A DNA stretch of 12,611 nucleotides from contig JAUNRL010000003.1 of assembly GCA_030535715.1 (NCBI GenBank), positions 10,242 through 22,852 on the forward strand. The letters run 5' to 3'. Positions within the stretch are counted from its first letter, which is position 1; the number at the start of each line of letters is the position of its first letter. Made by a program: the position numbers and the translations under genes. A model generated the notes under the pieces. That model was not told the DNA's origin. It saw only the letters and a program-made list of their open reading frames with translations, and did not search any database. This document shows, piece after piece, positions 7,380-12,611 of this stretch. The DNA is from Bacillota bacterium. GTDB lineage: Bacteria > Bacillota > Clostridia > Peptostreptococcales > Anaerovoracaceae.

Positions 7380-8275
7380 TGAACGATTGCCGATTCGAGG
7401 ACTATAAGTCGATTCTGGAGGAACACCTGACGGATTTCCTGCCGGACATCGACCACAAGAGCATCACACTCTTTGATTCCATGAAGTACAGCATTGATGC
7501 CGGCGGCAAGCGGATTCGGCCGGTTCTTCTGCTGGCGGCCTGCGATTTCTGCGGCGGTAGAATAGAGGAAGCGCTGCCCTATGCCTGCGCCATTGAGTAC
7601 ATTCATACCTACACCCTGATTCATGACGATCTGCCCTGTATGGACAATGACGATCTGCGCCGAGGAATCCCCACCAACCACAAGGTGTTTGGGGACGCGG
7701 TGGCAACTCTGGCCGGGGACGGACTGCAGTCAGCCGCCTTCGAAGTGATGAATCAGGACATGCTCCTGTATTTTGATGAACCGGAGGCTCTGAAGAAGCG
7801 TGTCAGAGCCGCTTATGCGATCAGCAAGGGCTCGGGTTGCCGCGGCGTTGTTGCCGGTCAGATCGCCGATATGGAGGCCGAGAACCGGAACTGTTCCATG
7901 GAAATGCTGGATTTTATCCATCTGAATAAGACGGCAGCGCTGATCGTGGCCGCTGTCCGCGCAGGCGCCAGCCTGGGCAATCCCACCGACAAAATGATGG
8001 AGGATCTGTCCATCTATGGAGAAAACATGGGTCTGGCCTTTCAGATCGCCGACGATATTCTGGATGTGGTCGGCGAAGAGGAAAAAATGGGCAAAAAAAC
8101 AGGCATGGATAACATCAACAACAAGGCAACTTATCCCAACCTGTACGGACTGGAGAATTCCCGCAGGAAACTGGACGAGTTGACGGACAATGCCGTCAAA
8201 GCGCTTGCCGTATACTACGATAACGCCGAACTCTTTACAACGCTGGCCAGGGATCTGGCCCGAAGGGGCAAGTAA
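7379..8275 (+). CDS. ispA: Short-chain (farnesyl diphosphate type) polyprenyl synthase
   Basis: 298 residues. Condenses dimethylallyl diphosphate with isopentenyl diphosphate, giving geranyl and farnesyl diphosphate for undecaprenol, quinone and related paths. The first aspartate-rich motif is DDLPCMD (83-89), with the four-residue insertion of bacterial type II enzymes, followed by DDLRRG; the second is DDILD (225-229). Also visible are GKRIRP (43-48), GDAVATLAGD (105-114) and the lysine-containing NKATYP. Y78, five residues before the first motif, is the aromatic position that limits chain length to about C15, so farnesyl synthesis is the likely activity, although geranylgeranyl synthesis cannot be excluded. 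The usual GGQ block reads AGQIADM. The ATG overlaps the xseB stop (TAATG), and AAAGGT at 7365-7370 is the likely ribosome site. dxs, which feeds the same pathway, begins 4 bases downstream. Confidence 0.95.
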   Translation: MNDCRFEDYKSILEEHLTDFLPDIDHKSITLFDSMKYSIDAGGKRIRPVLLLAACDFCGGRIEEALPYACAIEYIHTYTLIHDDLPCMDNDDLRRGIPTNHKVFGDAVATLAGDGLQSAAFEVMNQDMLLYFDEPEALKKRVRAAYAISKGSGCRGVVAGQIADMEAENRNCSMEMLDFIHLNKTAALIVAAVRAGASLGNPTDKMMEDLSIYGENMGLAFQIADDILDVVGEEEKMGKKTGMDNINNKATYPNLYGLENSRRKLDELTDNAVKALAVYYDNAELFTTLARDLARRGK

Positions 8276-8279
8276 ACCG

Positions 8280-10136
8280 ATGAGCGATTATCTTCTGAAA
8301 CACAATTTTCCCGCGGATCTGAAGACCATGGATATGGACGAGCTGGAATTGCTCTCCTTTGAAATCCGCGATTTACTCGTGGAAAAGGTCAGCCGGACCG
8401 GCGGCCATCTGGCGTCCAATCTGGGCGTAGTGGAGCTGGCCATCGCCCTTCACCGGACCTTTGACGCGCCCCGTGACAAGCTGATCTGGGACGTGGGGCA
8501 CCAGTCCTATGTGCATAAGATCCTGACAGGAAGGGCAGATCAGTTCGATTCCCTGCGGCAAATGGACGGCCTCAGCGGCTTTCCCAAGCGCGGCGAAAGC
8601 GAATACGACGTGTTCGATACGGGGCACAGCAGCACATCCATCGGCTTGGGTCTGGGGATGTCGGTCGCCCGGGATCGCGCAGGAGAGGACTACCATGTGG
8701 TCTCCATCATCGGTGACGGCGCCATGACCGGCGGAGCGGCCTTCGAGGCGCTGAACAACGCCGGTCAGCAGAACAGCGATCTGATCGTGGTCCTCAACGA
8801 CAACGGCATGTCCATTTCCCCGAATACGGGCGGACTTTCCCGCCATCTGGTGAAGCTGAGCAGCACCGAAAAGTACAGCGCCCTCAAAAGTTCACTGAAA
8901 AAAGGAATGTCCAAAGTCCCGGTTATCGGTGACGATCTGATTTCCGGACTGCATTCGGCCAAGGATCGGATCAAGTACGCCATGATTGAGGGCATTGTCT
9001 TCGAGGAATTGGGCTTCAAGTACATCGGCCCCGTGGACGGCCATGACATCAAGGAACTGTGTCAGGTGCTGGAGATGGCCAGATCCATCGACGGTCCGGT
9101 TCTGATTCACACCCTGACCACCAAGGGAAAGGGCTATTCCCATGCGGAGGAACAGCCGGACATCTTCCACGGCATCGGCCCTTTCGATGCAGAGTCGGGC
9201 AGGCCCTCCGGCGGCCGCAAGAGTCCGTCCTGGTCCGGCATCGCCGGCCAGACCCTCACGGAACTGGCGGAGAAGAATCCCCGTATTGTCGCGGTGAGCG
9301 CGGCTATGATCGACGGAACGGGAATGGACGTTTTCCGGAACCGCTTCCCGGACCGAATCTTTGATACGGGCATCGCGGAAGGCCACGCGGTCACTTTCGC
9401 CGCCGGCCTGGCGGCGGCGGGGGACAAGCCATTCGTGGTCGTCTATTCCACTTTCCTGCAGCGCGCCTTTGATCAGATTTTGGAGGATGTCTGCCTTCAG
9501 AACCTGCCGGTGACCTTCTGCCTGGATCGTGCCGGCGTGGTGGGCGCGGACGGGGAGACTCATCACGGCATTTTCGACGTATCCTATCTGCGTTCCATGC
9601 CGGGCCTGACCCTGCTGGCGCCGGCCGACGGAGGGCAGCTGAAGGAGATGCTGGTCTTCGCCGCACAGTGGGACGGCCCCTGCGCCATCCGCTATCCCCG
9701 CAGTGAGGCAAAGGCAATCCCGGGCCTTCCGGAATTCGTCCGGGGGAAGGCGCAGAAAATCCGGGAAGGATCCGATGTTTCCCTGTGGGCGCTCGGTTCC
9801 ATGACGGCCCACGCCCTGGAGGCGGCAGACCGTCTGGCGGAGAAGGGAATCAGCGCCTCTGTGGTCAACCTCGCCAGCGTATCTCCGCTGGATCAGGAAC
9901 TTCTGGAAAACGACGCCGATGCTCACAAGCTGATCGCCACCATCGAGGACAATGTGCTCTCCGGCGGTGTCGGCGAGGCCATCGGGAATCATCTGACGGG
10001 CCGGCAGACAAAACATCTGGCCTTCGGCTGGCCGGACACGTTCATCGAACACGGCAGGACAGAGCAGCTGTATCGTCGGTACGGCATGGACGGAGCGTCC
10101 ATCGCGGAAAGGATAGCGAAGAAACTTGAAAGATAG
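8280..10136 (+). CDS. dxs: 1-deoxy-D-xylulose-5-phosphate synthase
   Basis: 618 residues. Thiamine-diphosphate enzyme that joins pyruvate and glyceraldehyde 3-phosphate to make DXP, the first step of the MEP isoprenoid pathway and a source for thiamine and pyridoxal. Seen: GGHLASNLGVVEL (41-53), GHQSYVHKILTGR (73-85), the diphosphate/metal motif IGDGAMTGG (144-152) with N175, TKGKGYSHAE (281-290), DTGIAEGHAVTFAAGLA (362-378) with catalytic E367, DRAGVVGADGETHHG (416-430) and the C-terminal domain with IEDNVLSGG. Glycine follows the catalytic IAE where glutamine is usual (IAEQHA), a mild change. An in-frame ATG at 8190 would run deep into ispA; ATG 8280, four bases after the ispA stop and with GAAGGGG upstream, fits the family start. 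It ends 11 bases inside tlyA. Confidence 0.97.
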   Translation: MSDYLLKHNFPADLKTMDMDELELLSFEIRDLLVEKVSRTGGHLASNLGVVELAIALHRTFDAPRDKLIWDVGHQSYVHKILTGRADQFDSLRQMDGLSGFPKRGESEYDVFDTGHSSTSIGLGLGMSVARDRAGEDYHVVSIIGDGAMTGGAAFEALNNAGQQNSDLIVVLNDNGMSISPNTGGLSRHLVKLSSTEKYSALKSSLKKGMSKVPVIGDDLISGLHSAKDRIKYAMIEGIVFEELGFKYIGPVDGHDIKELCQVLEMARSIDGPVLIHTLTTKGKGYSHAEEQPDIFHGIGPFDAESGRPSGGRKSPSWSGIAGQTLTELAEKNPRIVAVSAAMIDGTGMDVFRNRFPDRIFDTGIAEGHAVTFAAGLAAAGDKPFVVVYSTFLQRAFDQILEDVCLQNLPVTFCLDRAGVVGADGETHHGIFDVSYLRSMPGLTLLAPADGGQLKEMLVFAAQWDGPCAIRYPRSEAKAIPGLPEFVRGKAQKIREGSDVSLWALGSMTAHALEAADRLAEKGISASVVNLASVSPLDQELLENDADAHKLIATIEDNVLSGGVGEAIGNHLTGRQTKHLAFGWPDTFIEHGRTEQLYRRYGMDGASIAERIAKKLER

Positions 10137-10926
10137 ACTGGATGTGCTTCTGGTGGAACGGGGACGGTTTCTTTCCCGGGAAAAGGCAAAAGCAGCCATT
10201 ATGGCCGGCCTGATTACGGTGGACGGCCGGCTGACCGACAAGGCGGGTACTCAGGTGAACCGGGACGCGAAAATCACGGTCAGAGAGGATGCCTGTCCCT
10301 ACGTCAGCCGGGGAGGTCTGAAGCTGGCCAAAGCCATCGACGGGTTTCATCTGGAACTTGCCGGCGCGAAGGCTGTGGATATCGGCGCGTCCACCGGCGG
10401 CTTCACCGACTGCATGCTGCAGCACGGGGCGGGGCATGTCTGGTGCATCGATGTGGGATACGGTCAGCTGGACTGGAAACTGCGCAACGATCCGAGGGTT
10501 ACCAATCTGGAGAAGACCAACGTCCGTTATCTGGATGTGGATCGGATCGGACGGGACATTGACTTCATTTCCATTGATGTTTCCTTTATCTCGCTGCGTC
10601 TGGTTCTGCCGGTTGCCGCCCGGCTGCTGGGGCAGGAGGGACAGTTGGTCTGCCTGGTCAAGCCCCAGTTTGAGGCGGGAAGGGAGCAGGTGGGAAAGAA
10701 GGGAATCGTCCGGAATCCGGAGGTTCACCGGCAGGTGATCCGGAAGGTCATCGGCTATGGACAGGAATGCGGTCTTTACTCGGCCGGGGTCGATTTTTCA
10801 CCGGTCCGGGGAACCAAAGGAAATATCGAATATCTCCTTTTCATGAAGAAGAAACTGTGCGATAATGGAATCAGTGACGGGGAAGTTGACCGTGTGGTCG
10901 AAGCGTCCCACCGTGATCTGACATGA
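10126..10926 (+). CDS. tlyA: TlyA family rRNA (cytidine-2'-O)-methyltransferase
   Basis: 266 residues. Family members methylate cytidine 2'-O positions in 16S and, in some lineages, 23S rRNA; loss gives capreomycin resistance in mycobacteria. The old name 'hemolysin A' is misleading. An S4 RNA-binding domain (about 4-60, LDVLLVERGRFLSREKAK) leads to RGGLKLAKA, then an FtsJ/RrmJ-like SAM methyltransferase with VDIGASTGGFTD (84-95), IDVGYGQLDWKLR (108-120), SIDVSFISLR and VKPQFEAGRE (178-187), the last holding a catalytic lysine. I take TTG 10126 as start because it gives MKDRLDVLLVERG, the family N-terminus; it lies within the last codons of dxs with a weak, distant GAAAGGA at 10107-10113. The same gene follows dxs in Bacillus (yqxC). 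The usual nadK-argR-recN does not follow. Confidence 0.93.
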   Translation: MKDRLDVLLVERGRFLSREKAKAAIMAGLITVDGRLTDKAGTQVNRDAKITVREDACPYVSRGGLKLAKAIDGFHLELAGAKAVDIGASTGGFTDCMLQHGAGHVWCIDVGYGQLDWKLRNDPRVTNLEKTNVRYLDVDRIGRDIDFISIDVSFISLRLVLPVAARLLGQEGQLVCLVKPQFEAGREQVGKKGIVRNPEVHRQVIRKVIGYGQECGLYSAGVDFSPVRGTKGNIEYLLFMKKKLCDNGISDGEVDRVVEASHRDLT

Positions 10927-10952
10927 ACGATTGATTGAGGAGGAAAGCTAAA

Positions 10953-12143
10953 ATGGATGTATCCAAGAGAGTGGCAGCAATGCAATTTTCGCCCATCCGG
11001 CGGTTCAACACCTATGCCTTTGAGGCAGAGGCCGAAGGCAAGAAGGTGTATCGTCTAAACATCGGACAGCCTGATGTGGAGACCCCGGAGTGTTTTATGG
11101 ACGCAATTCGCGGCTTTGACAAGAAGGTTATCGCCTACGCGGAATCCGGCGGAGTCACCGATCTGGTAGATGCCATCATTGATTATAATAAGCAGTACAA
11201 CATGGAATTTGCCCGCGAGGATATTCTGATCACCAACGGCGGATCCGAAGCGCTGACCATGATCTTCACCGCCCTGCTGAATCCGGGAGAGGAAGCGGTC
11301 ATCGCCGAGCCCTTCTACACCAACTACAACACTTTCTGCAATCAGGTCAACGGTACGCTGGTACCCATCACCACCAGAGCGGAAGACGGCTACGCCTGGG
11401 CGAACCGGGAGATGATTGAAAGGGCCATCACTCCGAAGACAAAGGCCATCTGCTGCATCAGCCCGGGCAACCCGACGGGACGGGTACTGACCCTGGATGA
11501 GATGAAGCTGATCGGTGAGATCGCCAGAGAACATGATCTGTGGATTATTTCCGATGAAGTATACCGTGAGTTCGCTTATGACGGCAGAGACGTTACTTCC
11601 TTCGGCATGCTGGAGGATATTGCGGACCGCGTCGTCATCGTCGACTCCGTTTCCAAGCGGTTCTCCGCCTGCGGTGCCCGCGTCGGCTGCGTCATGAGCA
11701 AAAACAGGGAACTGATGAGCGGCATACTGAAGCTGGCTCAGGGGAGACTGTGCTGCCCGACGCTGGAGCAGGTCGGCGCTGCCGCTCTGTACCGGCTGGA
11801 CAAGGCGTATTATCAGGAAGCGAAGGCGGAATACGAGGGGCGCAGAAACGCTGCATATGAGGAACTGATTCAGATCCCCGGCGTGATCTGCCAGAAGCCC
11901 GGCGGCGCGTTCTATCTGACCTGCAAGCTTCCGGTCGAGGATGCGGAAGACTTCCTGATGTTCCTGCTGAAGGAATTCGACGATAAGGGCGAAACGGTCA
12001 TGTTCGCTCCGGCGGCCGGCTTCTATGCCACCCCGGGCCTGGGAAAGAACGAGATGCGGATTGCCTATGTTCTGAATCAGGAATCCATGCGCAGAGGCGC
12101 CGAGCTGATTCGTCTGGGTATCGAGGCATACAAAAACAGATAG
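10953..12143 (+). CDS. Pyridoxal-phosphate aminotransferase, class I/II (aspartate-type)
   Basis: 396 residues, fold type I. Transfers an amino group between an amino acid and a 2-oxo acid. Visible: LNIGQPDVETP (35-45), TNGGSEAL (94-101), SPGNPTGRVL (170-179), DEVYREFAYDG (201-211), the cofactor lysine K235 in DSVSKRFSACGARVG, and the carboxylate-binding R369 in EMRIAYVLN. The overall pattern resembles the AspC/PatA subgroup; the substrate (aspartate, aromatic or another amino acid) cannot be read from sequence. ATG 10953 is chosen over TTG 10935, because GAGGAGGAAAG (10937-10947) is a strong Shine-Dalgarno that would otherwise be inside the gene. It starts 26 bases after tlyA and ends nine before mutS. 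Its place in this block is unusual; there is no functional link to its neighbours that I can see. Confidence 0.92.
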   Translation: MDVSKRVAAMQFSPIRRFNTYAFEAEAEGKKVYRLNIGQPDVETPECFMDAIRGFDKKVIAYAESGGVTDLVDAIIDYNKQYNMEFAREDILITNGGSEALTMIFTALLNPGEEAVIAEPFYTNYNTFCNQVNGTLVPITTRAEDGYAWANREMIERAITPKTKAICCISPGNPTGRVLTLDEMKLIGEIAREHDLWIISDEVYREFAYDGRDVTSFGMLEDIADRVVIVDSVSKRFSACGARVGCVMSKNRELMSGILKLAQGRLCCPTLEQVGAAALYRLDKAYYQEAKAEYEGRRNAAYEELIQIPGVICQKPGGAFYLTCKLPVEDAEDFLMFLLKEFDDKGETVMFAPAAGFYATPGLGKNEMRIAYVLNQESMRRGAELIRLGIEAYKNR

Positions 12144-12152
12144 GGAGTGCAA

Positions 12153-12611
12153 ATGGCATCAAAGCTTTCGCCCATGATGCGGCAGTATCTTGACATCAAG
12201 GAACAGCATCCTGATGAGATCCTGTTTTTCCGTCTTGGCGATTTTTATGAGATGTTCTTCGAGGACGCGAAACTGGTGTCTCGGGAACTGGAACTGACAT
12301 TGACAGGCAAAAACTGCGGTTTGGAAGAAAGGGCTCCCATGTGCGGAGTCCCTTTCCATTCCGCGGACACTTATATTGCGCGCCTGATCGAAAAGGGGTA
12401 CCGGGTGGCGATCTGCGAGCAGACGGAGGATCCGGCACAGGCCAGGGGCCTGGTGAAGCGTGAGGTTATCCAGATCGTGACGCCCGGCACGCTGCTTGCG
12501 GGCACCATGCTGAAGGAAAACGAGAATAACTATATCGCTTCCGTTCATCTGAACGCACAGGGAATCGGACTATCTTACGGCGATATCTCCACCGGGGAGG
12601 TCGCTCTGACG
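12153..12611 (+). CDS. mutS: DNA mismatch repair protein MutS, N-terminal 153 residues (cut by window end)
   Basis: Recognises mismatched or looped DNA and, with MutL, starts repair. The N-terminal mismatch-binding domain is present with its invariant FxE at F31 and E33 (GDFYEMFF), followed by [39 protein letters not shown] and [10 protein letters not shown], and the start of the connector domain ([11 protein letters not shown]). The frame is open to the last base; a full MutS of about 860-890 residues would lack only what lies beyond the window. GGGAG at 12143-12147 overlaps the stop of the aminotransferase, five bases before the ATG, which suggests coupled translation. It is the canonical MutS1 type with the mismatch-binding residues, not MutS2. 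Confidence 0.97.
   Translation, partial: MASKLSPMMRQYLDIKEQHPDEILFFRLGDFYEMFFEDAKLVSRELELTLTGKNCGLEERAPMCGVPFHSADTYIARLIEKGYRVAICEQTEDPAQARGLVKREVIQIVTPGTLLAGTMLKENENNYIASVHLNAQGIGLSYGDISTGEVALT

Noticed and set aside
8190..8279. Upstream in-frame extension of dxs
   Set aside because: The extra 30 residues do not match Dxs and would overlap ispA by 86 bases; the ATG at 8280 has a ribosome site and the right N-terminus.
8892..10241. Reverse-strand ORF of 449 codons under dxs and tlyA
   Set aside because: Opposite to strongly conserved Dxs domains; composition typical of an antisense shadow, no family features.
11184..11189. TATAAT inside the aminotransferase gene
   Set aside because: No -35 box at 16-18 bases upstream and no gene start downstream that needs it.
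1..12611. CRISPR arrays, tRNA or rRNA genes, insertion sequences, phage genes or defence systems
   Set aside because: No regularly spaced repeats, cloverleaf candidates, transposase or integrase motifs were seen; nearly all bases are accounted for by housekeeping genes.

Overview
The window is a dense, entirely plus-strand stretch of bacterial chromosome that carries conserved housekeeping genes. It looks like a Clostridia-type Firmicute with a fairly G+C-rich genome. The main reasons are the gene order M24 peptidase - efp ... Asp23 (yqhY) - nusB - xseA - xseB - ispA - dxs - tlyA, which parallels the Bacillus/Clostridium yqhT-efp ... yqhY-nusB-folD-xseA-xseB-ispA-dxs-yqxC block, together with purine-rich Shine-Dalgarno sites and a B. 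subtilis-like EF-P loop with lysine 32. I cannot place it at genus level.

Region 1 (1-2573): the 3' part of an Xaa-Pro-type M24 peptidase runs into the efp gene. A near-consensus sigma-A-type promoter lies inside the end of the peptidase gene and should drive efp. A hairpin of terminator type follows efp. Next come mltG (lytic transglycosylase) and about 180 bases that hold only a weakly supported small ORF of 40 codons.

Region 2 (2574-4083): a CNNM/CBS/CorC-type membrane protein, closed by a convincing intrinsic terminator. A promoter for the next unit overlaps this terminator.

Region 3 (4084-12611): a long unit with gaps of 4 to 26 bases or short overlaps: Asp23 protein, nusB, a TsaD/Kae1 paralogue of unknown function, xseA, xseB, ispA, dxs, tlyA, an aspartate-type aminotransferase and the first 153 codons of mutS, which runs off the end. 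Together it covers transcription antitermination and rRNA synthesis (NusB), rRNA 2'-O-methylation (TlyA), exonuclease VII (XseA/XseB), isoprenoid precursor supply (Dxs) and prenyl chain elongation (IspA), and mismatch repair (MutS).

No mobile element, CRISPR array, tRNA, rRNA or obvious laterally acquired island was seen. No clearly new system was found. The most notable points are the TsaD-like paralogue in the place where folD sits in Bacillus, the absence of spoIIIA and accBC between efp and yqhY, the replacement of the usual nadK-argR-recN continuation after tlyA, the unannotated small ORF at 2449-2571, and two overlapping regulatory arrangements (promoter inside coding sequence at 620-648; terminator fused to promoter at 4016-4057).
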